Origin: Parabacteroides chinchillae
Lineage (GTDB): Bacteria > Bacteroidota > Bacteroidia > Bacteroidales > Tannerellaceae
Reading direction: 5' to 3'
NCBI RefSeq assembly: GCF_900108035.1
Contig: NZ_FNVS01000017.1
Coordinates: 24,510 to 88,509, forward strand
Length of the DNA: 64,000 nucleotides
Shown here: positions 33,001 through 42,965 of the stretch, piece by piece
Position numbering within the stretch: the stretch's first letter is position 1
How the letters are laid out: each line of letters opens with the position of its first letter
Made by a program: the position numbers and the translations under genes
Notes under the pieces: generated by a model
Databases searched by the model: none
The model's input: the letters and a program-made list of their open reading frames with translations, nothing else
Told to the model about the DNA's origin: nothing

Positions 33001-34749
33001 ATGGAAAACAACGAGTTATTGGAAATGGTCAGAAGTAAGGCTCAAGGATGGCTTACTAAGAGTTATGATGCCGAAACACGTGCGCAGGTACAAGCTTTGT
33101 TAGACAACGAAGATGCTACGGAATTAATAGAATGTTTCTATAAAGATCTGGAATTTGGAACAGGCGGCTTGCGTGGAATTATGGGTGTTGGCTCTAACCG
33201 TATGAATATTTATACTGTTGGTGCTGCTACGCAAGGCTTATCTAATTATCTGAAAAAAGAATTTGCTGATTTAGATCAGATAAAAGTCGTAATTGGTTAC
33301 GATTGCCGTAATAATAGCCGCAAGTTTGCTGAAATATCGGCAGATATTTTTTCTGCAAACGGTATCAAAGTTTATTTGTTCGAAAATCTTCGCCCTACAC
33401 CTGAAATGTCATATACTATCCGCAAATTAGGGTGTCAAAGCGGAATTATCCTGACTGCATCCCATAATCCGAAAGAATATAATGGCTATAAAGCATATTG
33501 GGATGACGGAGCACAGATGATAGCACCGCATGACCGTAATACAATTGCCGAAGTAAATAAAATACGCAATGCCAGCGATATCAAGTTCAAAGGCAACAAA
33601 GAATTAATTGAAATTCTTGGTAAAGAAATCGATGATCAATATATTCACGATCTGACAACAATATCTTTGTCCCCGGAGTCGATAGTCCGTCATAAAGATA
33701 TGAAGATCGTTTATACTCCGATTCATGGAACAGGCGTTAAGTTGGTTCCTGATGCTTTGAAAGCTTTTGGATTCACGAACATTATTCACGTTCCTGAACA
33801 AGACGTTGTAAGCGGAGATTTCCCAACTGTTGTCTCTCCCAATCCGGAAGAACCGGCTGCGTTATCTATGGCAGTAGAAAAAGCAAAAGAAACAGATGCA
33901 GAACTGGTATTAGCTTCTGACCCGGATGCAGACCGTGTAGGTGCAGCTGTTAAGAATAACGAAGGCGAATGGGTTCTGTTGAATGGTAACCAGACTGCTT
34001 TGATGTTTGTTTATTATTTGATTACCCGCTGGAAAGAACTAGGTAAAATTCAGGGCAAGGAATATGTTGTGAAGACGATTGTAACAACGGAAACAATTCG
34101 TACTATTGCAGAACGTAATGGTGTGGAACTGTATGATGTTTATACAGGTTTCAAATGGATTGCCGATGTAATGAAGAAGAATGAAGGCAAGAAAAACTAC
34201 ATTGGTGGTGGTGAAGAAAGCTATGGTTTCTTATGCGAAGACTTTGTTCGTGATAAGGATGCTGTTTCGGCCTGTGCTATTCTTGCAGAAATTGCTGCCT
34301 GGGCAAAAGACCAGGGATTATCATTATTCCAATTGTTACAGAAAATTTATGTGGAATATGGATATTCAAAGGAACAGGGAATTTCTGTAGTGAAGAAAGG
34401 TAAGAGCGGGGCAGAAGAAATAGAAGCTATGATGAAGAAGTTCCGCGAAAATCCATTGCAGGAAATAGCAGGTTCAAAAGTGACATATTTCTATGATTAT
34501 GCTTCGCTGAAAGGTCATAGTTTTGCTGATAATGAAACTTTATCTCTGGATATGCCTACAACTTCTAATGTATTGCAATATTTTACGGAAGATAATACGA
34601 AAGTCTCAATCCGCCCTTCAGGAACAGAACCTAAGATTAAATTCTATTGCGAAGTGCATTCTAAGATAAACAGTGTGAATGATATTCCGGAAGCCGAAAA
34701 AGCGGCTGTCGAAAAGATCAATCAGATTAAAGCATCATTAGGTATTTAA
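33001..34749 (+). CDS. Phosphoglucomutase/phosphomannomutase
   Basis: 582 residues from ATG 33001. Four-domain alpha-D-phosphohexomutase: active-site phosphoserine Ser154 in ILTASHNPKEYNGYKAY, metal loop DPDADRVG, sugar loop GGEESYGF, and C-terminal phosphate loop RPSGTEPKIKFY. It interconverts glucose-1-P and glucose-6-P (or the mannose pair), feeding glycogen and cell-wall sugar synthesis. The length puts it in the PgcA-like bacterial PGM group. Single gene with promoter and terminator of its own. Confidence 0.93.
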   Translation: MENNELLEMVRSKAQGWLTKSYDAETRAQVQALLDNEDATELIECFYKDLEFGTGGLRGIMGVGSNRMNIYTVGAATQGLSNYLKKEFADLDQIKVVIGYDCRNNSRKFAEISADIFSANGIKVYLFENLRPTPEMSYTIRKLGCQSGIILTASHNPKEYNGYKAYWDDGAQMIAPHDRNTIAEVNKIRNASDIKFKGNKELIEILGKEIDDQYIHDLTTISLSPESIVRHKDMKIVYTPIHGTGVKLVPDALKAFGFTNIIHVPEQDVVSGDFPTVVSPNPEEPAALSMAVEKAKETDAELVLASDPDADRVGAAVKNNEGEWVLLNGNQTALMFVYYLITRWKELGKIQGKEYVVKTIVTTETIRTIAERNGVELYDVYTGFKWIADVMKKNEGKKNYIGGGEESYGFLCEDFVRDKDAVSACAILAEIAAWAKDQGLSLFQLLQKIYVEYGYSKEQGISVVKKGKSGAEEIEAMMKKFRENPLQEIAGSKVTYFYDYASLKGHSFADNETLSLDMPTTSNVLQYFTEDNTKVSIRPSGTEPKIKFYCEVHSKINSVNDIPEAEKAAVEKINQIKASLGI

Positions 34750-34776
34750 TCGATTGTTAAATTTATAAGATTGAAT

Positions 34777-34820
34777 AAGGAGGCTGTCTAACAATCAAAG
34801 TTAGGCCGTCTCCTTTTTTT
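34777..34820 (+). terminator. Terminator of phosphoglucomutase gene
   Basis: AAGGAGGCTGTCTAAC pairs with GTTAGGCCGTCTCCTT with two mismatches, followed by T7 and close to the convergent AsmA-like gene. Confidence 0.8.
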
Positions 34821-34835
34821 GAATACCCATTGGAT

Positions 34836-34885
34836 ATTCATAGTTATGAGTTGGAAAAATCATAACTATGGTTTTCTAAACTCAT
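34836..34885. repeat. Dispersed hairpin repeat, copy A
   Basis: About 50 bases alignable with 49555-49604 (copy B). It contains CATAGTTATG (34839-34848) and its exact complement CATAACTATG (34861-34870), a TTGGAAAA spacer, then TATGGTTTT and a third degenerate half-site that runs up to the stop of the AsmA-like gene. REP-like intergenic element. Confidence 0.6.
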
Positions 34886-34890
34886 ATCTT

Positions 34891-37758
34891 TTATTTGTGT
34901 TCTCTCTTTTCTTCATGTTCTTCAAATTTCTTTTTTTCCCCTTCAAAGAAGCGTTTTACTTTCCCGAAAAAAGACGAAATACCTTTTGCGACATCTTGTT
35001 CTGTTTTTGATACACCGACAGAGGCTGCAACTGCCGGACGAAGAAGCTGCCATAGGTAATTGAATGTTGAATGATATGGATCACGTTCTATGTACATGTT
35101 TATGTATCGGAGTTTGCTGTCTGCCTTTTCCGGATGGCTCGGATTGTTATCCCTAAGTAATAGATTGGCCAAACCTGATAGAAATGCGTTGCTGTGAATT
35201 TCGCCATTCTTCTCTTTCTGCAAAGAAACTTTAAGGTTGCGATATGGAAATTGCAATTCTATTTCCCCGCCTTTACTGGATGCATCCATATTAAAAGAAA
35301 ATCCGTTAGTCCACCCGCTTTTTATTTCGGCTGAAACCAGCGGTGTGATGATTTCATTTAGTGCGGTTAAATTCAGACTATCCATTTGGGCATGTAGTAA
35401 AAACCGGTCGTTTAATGAATCAACCGGTAATTTCCAGGTAGCCGCAAAGTAACCTTGCCCCATTAGTTTACCGTTTGCATCTAGCCGTATGTATTGATTA
35501 TTGGAGGAGATGATGTTTGTCAAACCGGCAAAATGTCCGTTCATATCTGTAAAATAGATCTTTCCCGGCAGTGTTCCTTTCTTTTCCAGTTCTTCATAAA
35601 TAACAGAGAAATTTTTTATGTCTGCATTCCCAATAGTGAATAGAACCGGTGCTTTTTGAATAAAAGAGTAAACCATCGGGACGATATGAGGTTCGACATA
35701 AATCTTTTTGTTTTTAAAATTCTGCAATAATACATCTTTTATTTTCAGATTTCCTATTTTTAATTGATTATGAGTGAAGTAATGTGGTATGTCAATATCT
35801 GTCAGTGAGATATTTCCTATTTTTACATCAAACCAATCTTTATGTTGTGGTTGTTTATAAGCAAATTCCATTTTAGGATATGGCGATACTAGATGTAAGC
35901 TATCCAGTATTAGCTGGGATTGCTTCAATTTCAAAGTTCCGATGTTTAAAAAGTAAAAACCGTTGTCTAATGGAATTTTTATGTCTTTTGTCTGGAAATA
36001 AATGTCTTTTAGATTATATTTTTGTTTGATATTATCTATATAGACTCCTGTTAATTCCAGATCAAAAGGTGAAATTATCTCATCTGTTTTTGTACTATCG
36101 TTGACTATGTTTATGTATTCAAAACGACCTTCTGTTATTTTAATTTTATCTAACACGACCTGATTTGTAAAAGAACCGAGTTGCTTATAAATGTTTTTAA
36201 TGTTAAATTGGGCTTTGCTGGACTGTGGTGGTAATATTTTCTTTTTTTGATACCATTTGAAAGTAAGTTGGGGCCGTACAATTGTTAGTTTTCCCATATT
36301 TAAGATACTTAAGTTTGTGCCTTTTTTATAGAATAGGCCATTTAAGCCGACAGAATCTATTTGGCCGGAAATATAATCTTTGTGTGTGTTTGTAGATATA
36401 GGATTTAATTTTACTTTGTTTATCTGGAAATGTTTTGTTTCTGTATTTAACATCATGTTTTCTATCTGGAAGTGATAGTTATGTGCCGGCATCATTCCAT
36501 TTATTCCTGAGGCATTGAATGAAAAACTGCGAAAATATCCCAGATCATATTTTTCAAACGAAAGAGAATCGATTAGAAATTCATTCCCCCGGAAACTAAA
36601 ATTGTCCACTTGATAAATATCCTTGAATTGATGTTTGGATTGGGAATAGTTGAGGTGTGCATCGTTGACTGATACTTGATGAATAGATACACTATGCAGT
36701 ACTGGGGAAATAATATCATATAAAGATAACGCCTGTACGATTGAATCTGTTTTTGCAATATCTGTTGAATCTTTATTAGAACCTGATTTTTCATTTACCA
36801 GATTGAATGCTTCTATGTCAGGATTTGAAATATTAAAGGAATGTGCTTCTAAGTAATTCAATGCATGTTTACGTTTAAAGAAAACACCTTTTGCTTCGAT
36901 GTCATGTATATTGGCCAGTAGAAAATTGTCAGGCTTCTGTTTTCTTTCGTTCCATAATTTTTCTTGGGGAAGAATGCGTATATCTTTGATGTATATGATT
37001 GAATCTTGGGTGTCTAATGCGATACTATCTGTTTGGAGTAAAAAATCATTGTTTGTCAGTAATGTCTGGGGGCGATTGGTTTTAAAGTCAAAGTTGTCGC
37101 AATATAATAACTTACCGTTTGTGGATGATAAAGAATCCAGCCAGAAACCATATCCGTGGAAGCTAACATTGTTAAGTGCATATATAATAGGTGTGGACGA
37201 GTTCTGGACGGTATAAAATATACTGGCATTTTCCAGGTTAAGTGTACGGACGCTTAATACATTAATGTAAGGTGATATAATTTCGTATAATGTTTTTGAT
37301 TTGCTGTGTTTTATCTCTGCTGCTGTGTGGTTGGCATAAAATGGGCTGAATAGATGTATTTCGGGTGACTTGATTTCGAAAGATTGAAAATGCAACCTTT
37401 TAAAATTCCAGCGCCAGGTAAGGTTTACACCTCTGAAACCAATAGTTCCGACTTTTGCATTGATATATATGTCGGGCAGGCTGTCTTTTGATTCCCATAA
37501 ATGAAAGGTTGCCGGGTCGGGGGTAAAAGATACGCCGCTGATTTTCAATTCGCCTTTAAAAAAACTGATAGACAAATCATTAAAAGAAAGTTTGTAAAAA
37601 CCGTCCGTCGCTTTAGAAGTTCGTTCAACCAGTTCCTTTTTAAGGAATCGTTCCAGGCGATTGGTTAAAACCATGTTCAGGACGAAAAGGACAGCTGACA
37701 GTAAAATGACAGATGAAACTATAGATTTTATTAGCCTTTCTATTTTTCGCCCTTTCAT
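34891..37758 (-). CDS. AsmA-like envelope protein
   Basis: 955 residues. One N-terminal membrane helix (about 10-30, IVSSVILLSAVLFVLNMVL), then a long series of beta-strand repeats with recurring patterns such as LKISGVSFTPDPATF, LSIHQVSV and LKIKDVLLQNF. It ends in a lysine/glutamate-rich amphipathic tail (FFGKVKRFFEGEKKKFEEHE). This architecture fits the AsmA/DUF748/TamB-like group of repeating-beta-groove proteins implicated in lipid transport between the membranes. No close family can be named from sequence memory. Downstream in the same direction of MarC and the radical-SAM pair; gap 75 bases. Confidence 0.7.
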   Translation of the reverse strand: MKGRKIERLIKSIVSSVILLSAVLFVLNMVLTNRLERFLKKELVERTSKATDGFYKLSFNDLSISFFKGELKISGVSFTPDPATFHLWESKDSLPDIYINAKVGTIGFRGVNLTWRWNFKRLHFQSFEIKSPEIHLFSPFYANHTAAEIKHSKSKTLYEIISPYINVLSVRTLNLENASIFYTVQNSSTPIIYALNNVSFHGYGFWLDSLSSTNGKLLYCDNFDFKTNRPQTLLTNNDFLLQTDSIALDTQDSIIYIKDIRILPQEKLWNERKQKPDNFLLANIHDIEAKGVFFKRKHALNYLEAHSFNISNPDIEAFNLVNEKSGSNKDSTDIAKTDSIVQALSLYDIISPVLHSVSIHQVSVNDAHLNYSQSKHQFKDIYQVDNFSFRGNEFLIDSLSFEKYDLGYFRSFSFNASGINGMMPAHNYHFQIENMMLNTETKHFQINKVKLNPISTNTHKDYISGQIDSVGLNGLFYKKGTNLSILNMGKLTIVRPQLTFKWYQKKKILPPQSSKAQFNIKNIYKQLGSFTNQVVLDKIKITEGRFEYINIVNDSTKTDEIISPFDLELTGVYIDNIKQKYNLKDIYFQTKDIKIPLDNGFYFLNIGTLKLKQSQLILDSLHLVSPYPKMEFAYKQPQHKDWFDVKIGNISLTDIDIPHYFTHNQLKIGNLKIKDVLLQNFKNKKIYVEPHIVPMVYSFIQKAPVLFTIGNADIKNFSVIYEELEKKGTLPGKIYFTDMNGHFAGLTNIISSNNQYIRLDANGKLMGQGYFAATWKLPVDSLNDRFLLHAQMDSLNLTALNEIITPLVSAEIKSGWTNGFSFNMDASSKGGEIELQFPYRNLKVSLQKEKNGEIHSNAFLSGLANLLLRDNNPSHPEKADSKLRYINMYIERDPYHSTFNYLWQLLRPAVAASVGVSKTEQDVAKGISSFFGKVKRFFEGEKKKFEEHEEKREHK

Positions 37759-37833
37759 AGATTTTTTTCCGGATAAAAATGCCTTGTATAATAGAAAACA
37801 AGATCAGTGAAGTTATGTTCCCGGATTTATTCT

Positions 37834-38430
37834 CTATTTCTGCAAGCCGTCAAAAAGAAGTGCGATATTGGATGTGAATAACCTGACCGAAATAGCTAAC
37901 AGAATAATACCGAAGAATTTCCGGATCATATATATGCCGCCTTTCCCTAATATTTTTTCCACTTTAGCCGTCATGCGGACAACAAAATAGACCCATATCA
38001 TATTTAATATCAAAGCAACTAAAATATTGATAGAAGCATATTCGGCTCTTAGCGAAAGTAATGTAGTAAATGAGCCTGCCCCAGCTAATAAAGGAAAAAC
38101 CAGAGGGACAAGAGTTGCTTCTTTTATAGGGCCTTGATTCTTGAATATTTCAATGTCCAGAATCATTTCTAATGCCAGCAGGAATATGATAAAAGAACCT
38201 GCAACTGCAAATGATTCTATGTCTACGTGAAACAGTTGGAGTATATAATCCCCTACATAGAAAAATCCTACCATCAGTCCAAATGAGATCGTTGTAGCTT
38301 TCAGTGCATTAACGCCTTTTCCACGTCGTTTTAGTTCTACAATGATAGGAATAGAGCCAATAATGTCGATTACGGCGAATAAGACGATAAAGGCACTTGC
38401 CATCTGTTGGAAATCAAAATTGGATAACAT
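37834..38430 (-). CDS. MarC-family integral membrane protein
   Basis: 198 residues, six predicted membrane helices. The family pattern FAVIDIIGSIPIIVELKRRG near the N-terminus and the mid-protein GPIKEATLVPLVFPLLAGAG with the P-L-V-F-P-L motif are clear. MarC/UPF0056 proteins have no firmly known function; the old link with multiple antibiotic resistance was not upheld. 33 bases from the TIGR03915-type gene upstream. Confidence 0.9.
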   Translation of the reverse strand: MLSNFDFQQMASAFIVLFAVIDIIGSIPIIVELKRRGKGVNALKATTISFGLMVGFFYVGDYILQLFHVDIESFAVAGSFIIFLLALEMILDIEIFKNQGPIKEATLVPLVFPLLAGAGSFTTLLSLRAEYASINILVALILNMIWVYFVVRMTAKVEKILGKGGIYMIRKFFGIILLAISVRLFTSNIALLFDGLQK

Positions 38431-38463
38431 AGCTTTATTTATTTATGATTTTTGTTTTGTCTT

Positions 38464-39228
38464 TTATTTTTTCTCAGGCATGTATTTCCAGAAACGCTCC
38501 GGCATGTTTTGCCTGTGAAGTTTAGGATTTAAACGCTCCTTTATGGCAATCGATTTGAAATAGGCCGACCACATTTGTTGAAATAGTTTTTCGTCTTTAT
38601 CCATTATATCTTCACTTAATAAACCCGAAATGAGATGTGAATCTTTATTTTCGAAGTGTACTTCTATTGTTTCCTGCAAATCATAATAATAACCATATTC
38701 ACGTTTTAAATCGTAAAGAAGCCATCTCTGATCGGCGAAACGGTCTGTTAAATGTGATAAAGTGAGTGGTAATACGTTGTATAATGGTGCTAATGCTGCA
38801 AAATAAGTTCCGTCGGAAGCTTTCTGGAAACGTAAAAATTGTATGACACGTAAACGTTCCTGACTCACTTTTTTCCATATTTTTGAGACTTCAAGTACAT
38901 CCGGGTCTCCCAGGTTATATTCTATTGTTTTCGGAGCATCAATTGCCTTGCGTATATAACGAAACAAAAGCATGTCTACTTCCGGTAGTTCCGACAACCA
39001 CGTAATGCTTAATCCGGACAATGACAATTCTGATATTTTTTTCTGCAGTCCTTTCCATACACGTTCTGCTTTTGTCCCATCTGTATATATAGTTACAGCT
39101 TCATCGTAGAACAGCGGTAGAGGTTCCTTTTCTGTTAGTAAAACATCCGGGAATGTCCGGCGGGTATAAGCGTCGAATACTGCGGTTAGCAAACCTTCAA
39201 ATGTTTTGTCATAAATAAAAATAATCAT
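38464..39228 (-). CDS. TIGR03915-type DNA metabolism protein (DUF4130)
   Basis: 254 residues. Opening MIIFIYDKTFEGLLTAVFDA and the C-terminal DUF4130 pattern HLTDRFADQRWLLYDLKREY with DLQETIEVHFE are typical of the family that accompanies a special radical SAM protein. The ATG is 3 bases from the stop of that radical SAM gene, so they are translationally coupled. The pair is thought to act in DNA repair or modification, and elsewhere can be joined to a uracil-DNA-glycosylase-like domain; no such domain is fused here. Substrate unknown. Confidence 0.85.
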   Translation of the reverse strand: MIIFIYDKTFEGLLTAVFDAYTRRTFPDVLLTEKEPLPLFYDEAVTIYTDGTKAERVWKGLQKKISELSLSGLSITWLSELPEVDMLLFRYIRKAIDAPKTIEYNLGDPDVLEVSKIWKKVSQERLRVIQFLRFQKASDGTYFAALAPLYNVLPLTLSHLTDRFADQRWLLYDLKREYGYYYDLQETIEVHFENKDSHLISGLLSEDIMDKDEKLFQQMWSAYFKSIAIKERLNPKLHRQNMPERFWKYMPEKK

Positions 39229-39231
39229 CTG

Positions 39232-40491
39232 CTATTCTTGAAACTGTATTATCAATTGTCGGTCGTCTGTTTTTGTGTTTGCTTTTTTCGTTAATATCTG
39301 CCGTAAAGCCTCGGGACTCACTTCGTTTATTGTCTTTACCGGCAGTTCGCGGCAGGTAATGAAATACTGGGCTTTTTTCATAACAACACCTATTTTCTTT
39401 AATTGTTCACTTCCAAGGTTTGAATATCGGCGGGAGACAATGATTATCTGGGCTGATTTTATACCTATTCCGGGTACGCGGAGCAACATCTCATAATCGG
39501 CTTTATTTATATCTACCGGAAATTTTTCAGGGTGACGTAGTGCCCATGAAAGTTTCGGGTCAATTTCTATATCTAAGTCAGGATATGTGTCATTCACGAT
39601 TTCATCAACTTTAAATTGATAAAAACGCAACAACCAATCGGCTTGGTATAAACGGTTTTCGCGGACTAATGGCGGTTGTTTTAGTGCAGGCAAACGGTTG
39701 TCGTAAGAATTGACAGGAATAAAACCTGAATAATAAACCCTTTTCATTGTTGGTCTCTGATAAAGAGCAGAGGAAAGATGCAAAATATCTTTGTCTGTAT
39801 CTGCTGTTGCGCCAACAATCATTTGTGTGCTTTGTCCGGCTGGGGCAAAACGTGGTGCAGAGCGGAAACGTTTTCTTTCTTCAGCGCTTTGTAATACACC
39901 TTGCTGAATGTAGCGCATAGGTGTAAATACGCTTTGGAAATCTTTCTCAGGCGCTAATATTTGCAGGCTTTTTTCATTTGGTATCTCTATATTCACACTT
40001 AAGCGGTCTGCATATAGTCCTGCTTCATTGACTAATTCCTGACTTGCTCCGGGAATGCTTTTCATGTGAATATAACCATTAAAGTGATAAATTAAACGAA
40101 GGTCTTTTATCGCTTTTACAAGTCGTTCCATTGTGTAGTCCGGATTACGGACAACACCTGAGCTTAAGAAAAGTCCTTCAATATAATTACGACGATAAAA
40201 TTCGATTGTGAGGTTAACTAATTCGGTTACGGAAAGTGTTGCCCTCCGTATATCATTGCTTCTACGGTTTATACAGTATGCGCAATCGTATATACAATAA
40301 TTGGTGAGCATAATTTTCAGAAGGGAAATGCAGCGTCCGTCTTCGGCAAAGCTATGGCAAATACCCCAACCGGCAGCACTGCCGATACTTCCGTTCTTAT
40401 GTGAACGTGAAGTTCCGCTGGAGGCACAAGATACATCGTATTTTGCTGATTCGGCCAGGACTTTCAATTTTTCAAGAACTGTTTCATTCAT
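39232..40491 (-). CDS. TIGR03916-type radical SAM protein, putative DNA modification/repair
   Basis: 419 residues from ATG 40491, chosen because the -7 box at 40514-40521 lies between it and a longer start. The Fe-S motif is C66-x3-C70-x2-C73 (NYCIYDCAYC). The C-terminal part has a helix-hairpin-helix DNA-binding motif (LRVPGIGIKSAQIIIVSR). The N-terminal region (CASSGTSRSHKNG, AAGWGICHSFAEDG) adds further conserved residues. Radical SAM chemistry plus HhH indicates action on DNA. First gene of a unit with the TIGR03915 partner. Confidence 0.88.
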   Translation of the reverse strand: MNETVLEKLKVLAESAKYDVSCASSGTSRSHKNGSIGSAAGWGICHSFAEDGRCISLLKIMLTNYCIYDCAYCINRRSNDIRRATLSVTELVNLTIEFYRRNYIEGLFLSSGVVRNPDYTMERLVKAIKDLRLIYHFNGYIHMKSIPGASQELVNEAGLYADRLSVNIEIPNEKSLQILAPEKDFQSVFTPMRYIQQGVLQSAEERKRFRSAPRFAPAGQSTQMIVGATADTDKDILHLSSALYQRPTMKRVYYSGFIPVNSYDNRLPALKQPPLVRENRLYQADWLLRFYQFKVDEIVNDTYPDLDIEIDPKLSWALRHPEKFPVDINKADYEMLLRVPGIGIKSAQIIIVSRRYSNLGSEQLKKIGVVMKKAQYFITCRELPVKTINEVSPEALRQILTKKANTKTDDRQLIIQFQE

Positions 40492-40513
40492 TTTATTCCG
40501 AAAATTATTTTTA

Positions 40514-40521
40514 CAAATGTA
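40514..40521 (-). promoter_or_regulatory. -7 box for radical SAM gene
   Basis: TACATTTG on the minus strand, exact match, 23 bases before the ATG at 40491. Confidence 0.55.
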
Positions 40522-40737
40522 ACAATATTGGGTGAACAAATATAGGACTTCTGTAGATTTAACAAGAGTGGTTATATAAAAAGGAAGAGCATTTTTACAG
40601 ACGTTCTTCCTAAGTAATTTGTAGTTAAGATTGGTCGTTTATATGAATGTTTTTGACAAACTGGTAATTTCAAATCTTTCTTTTCAGTATAGGAATGAAA
40701 AGTTATTTTCTTCGTTAAGTTCAAATCTTTTTTTGTC

Positions 40738-40745
40738 TATATTTG
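40738..40745 (+). promoter_or_regulatory. -7 box for YitT gene
   Basis: TATATTTG, exact match, 33 bases before the ATG at 40778. Confidence 0.6.
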
Positions 40746-40777
40746 CAACATTTTACAAATAACGCTTAATTCGAAAT

Positions 40778-41674
40778 ATGAAACAAAAAATGGCAGTACC
40801 TTCTAATGCTACATTGAAAAAAAACGCAGCCGATTATTCATTGATTGTTGTGGGTTCGTTTTTGCAAGCTCTTAGTTATGTGCTTTTCCTTGCTCCGTAT
40901 AAAATTGTACCGGGAGGCGTGTATGGTGTTTCTATTGTGATCCATTATGTGACAAAGGGATTGTTTCCTTTTTTGCCGGAGGGTTTGCCTATGGGGGCTA
41001 CTGCATTATGTTTCAATATTCCGCTAATGTTCCTGGCGATGAAAAAGATAGGTCTTTCGTCGGGGCCTAAAACAATAGTTACCTTTTTGCTAATTTCCAT
41101 CTTTACTGATACACTATCTTATTTTCTGACAGACCCACTGGTGGAGAATGATGCTTTTATTGCGGCATTTTATGGTGGTGCCATTTTGGGAGTAGGCGTA
41201 ACATGTATATTCCGTGCCCAAAGTACCAGCGCGGGTACGGATGTGTTGGCGCGTGTTATTGCTAATGATTCGAATTTGAAAGTTAGCAATATGATTATAG
41301 TGTTAGACTCCGCAGTCGTGTTGCTTGGGCTGATTGTTTTCAGGGATTGGGCGGTTCCGTTGTATTCGTGGTTTACTATTTTTGTATATGGGAAAATTGT
41401 AGAAATGTTTCAGGTGGAAAATCCGAATCGTGCAGTATTTATCGTTTCTAAGAAGACACAGGATATGAAGAACCTGATTGTGAATCAGCTAGGCATGCGT
41501 GGTACGTTTATTCACGGAAAAGGTATGTATGAAGGTCTGGAAACGGAAATAATATTCACGATAGCCGAACGCAAAGATCTTCCGAAATTAAAGGATGGAG
41601 TGAAAGAGATTGATCCACATGCATTCGTTTCAACTATGCATGCCAGTAAGGATTCTCCCCGTCCGGGCATTTAA
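40778..41674 (+). CDS. YitT-family membrane protein
   Basis: 298 residues. Five or six membrane helices (about 20-205: YSLIVVGSFLQALSYVLFLA, GGAILGVGVTCIFRAQSTSA with the family's G-TD motif) followed by the cytosolic DUF2179 domain (RAVFIVSKKTQDMKNLIVNQ, GRGT-like RGTFIHGKGMYEG). Function unknown, often guessed to be a transporter. 74 bases before the aminotransferase gene, which has a separate promoter box. Confidence 0.9.
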   Translation: MKQKMAVPSNATLKKNAADYSLIVVGSFLQALSYVLFLAPYKIVPGGVYGVSIVIHYVTKGLFPFLPEGLPMGATALCFNIPLMFLAMKKIGLSSGPKTIVTFLLISIFTDTLSYFLTDPLVENDAFIAAFYGGAILGVGVTCIFRAQSTSAGTDVLARVIANDSNLKVSNMIIVLDSAVVLLGLIVFRDWAVPLYSWFTIFVYGKIVEMFQVENPNRAVFIVSKKTQDMKNLIVNQLGMRGTFIHGKGMYEGLETEIIFTIAERKDLPKLKDGVKEIDPHAFVSTMHASKDSPRPGI

Positions 41675-41709
41675 TTTCTTATTTTCAATTCCCAATTATC
41701 AATTATTAT

Positions 41710-41717
41710 TATCTTTG
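41710..41717 (+). promoter_or_regulatory. -7 box for aminotransferase gene
   Basis: TATCTTTG, exact match, 31 bases before the ATG at 41749. Confidence 0.55.
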
Positions 41718-41748
41718 CCCTTCAAAAGGAAAAAAATAATAGTAAAAA

Positions 41749-42948
41749 ATGCCCAACATCTCACAACGAGGAGTCAATATGCCGGCTTCTCCTATCAGAA
41801 AGCTCGTTCCGCTTGCCAATAAGGCAAAAGCACAAGGTATTAAGGTGTATCATCTTAACATCGGACAGCCCGATTTACCTACGCCCGAAGTCGCGATGGA
41901 TGCGATGCGCCATGTAGACAGGAAAGTGTTGGAATACTCGCCAAGTGAAGGAATACGAAGCTTCCGTGAGAAATTGGTTCTTTATTATGAAAAATTCAAT
42001 ATTCATGTAAATATTGATGATATAATTATTACTACCGGAGGCTCTGAAGCTGTATTTTTCTCATTTATGGCTTGTCTTGATCCGGGTGATGAAATTATTG
42101 TACCGGAACCGGCTTATGCTAATTATATGGCATTTGCTATTTCATGTGGAGCTGTAATTAAGACTATACCTTCTACTATTGACGAAGGATTTGCTCTTCC
42201 GTCTGTTGAAAAATTTGAAGAACTGATAACGTCTCGCACAAAAGCAATTTTGATTTGTAATCCTAATAATCCGACTGGCTATTTGTATACACAAAAAGAA
42301 ATGGACCAGATTCGTGATATAGTAAAAAAGTATGACTTGTTTTTGTTTTCTGACGAGGTATATCGCGAGTTTTGTTATACAGGAGCTCCTTATATTTCAG
42401 CTTTTCATTTGAAAGGAATTGAGAATAATGTAGTTTTGGTAGATTCTGTTTCTAAGCGTTATAGTGAATGTGGTATTCGTATAGGTGCACTGATTACGAA
42501 GAACCAAATGGTGAAAGAGAATGTTATGAAATGGTGTCAGGCTCGTTTAAGCCCTCCATTGATCGGACAAATAATAGCCGAAGCTTCTCTGGATACACCG
42601 GAAGACTATATGTTGGAGGTTTACAATGAATATGTAGAACGTCGTAAATTTTTGATTGACGGACTGAACCGTATTCCTGGTTGTTATTCTCCGATTCCTA
42701 TGGGAGCTTTTTATACGGTTGCAAAACTTCCTGTGGATGATGCTGATAAATTTTGTGCATGGTGTTTGAGTGAATTTAGTTTTGAAGGACAAACTGTTAT
42801 GATGGCTCCTGCATCAGGTTTTTATACAACACCCGGTTTGGGAAAAAATGAAGTACGTATAGCTTATGTCCTGAAGAAAGAAGATTTGGCTAAGGCTCTG
42901 ATTGTCCTTCAGAAAGCATTGGAGGCTTATCCGGGCAAAACAATATAA
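41749..42948 (+). CDS. Class I/II PLP-dependent aminotransferase
   Basis: 399 residues, fold type I. Markers: LNIGQPDLPTPE near the N-terminus, ICNPNNPTGYLY for the cofactor-binding Asn, FLFSDEVYREF for the pyridine-binding Asp, and the Schiff-base Lys in DSVSKRYSECGIRIG. Likely an aspartate- or aromatic-type aminotransferase; specificity cannot be read from sequence alone. The LolC/E-like gene follows by 17 bases on the same strand and may be co-transcribed. Confidence 0.9.
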   Translation: MPNISQRGVNMPASPIRKLVPLANKAKAQGIKVYHLNIGQPDLPTPEVAMDAMRHVDRKVLEYSPSEGIRSFREKLVLYYEKFNIHVNIDDIIITTGGSEAVFFSFMACLDPGDEIIVPEPAYANYMAFAISCGAVIKTIPSTIDEGFALPSVEKFEELITSRTKAILICNPNNPTGYLYTQKEMDQIRDIVKKYDLFLFSDEVYREFCYTGAPYISAFHLKGIENNVVLVDSVSKRYSECGIRIGALITKNQMVKENVMKWCQARLSPPLIGQIIAEASLDTPEDYMLEVYNEYVERRKFLIDGLNRIPGCYSPIPMGAFYTVAKLPVDDADKFCAWCLSEFSFEGQTVMMAPASGFYTTPGLGKNEVRIAYVLKKEDLAKALIVLQKALEAYPGKTI

Positions 42949-42965
42949 GCTGACTGTCAACTGTT

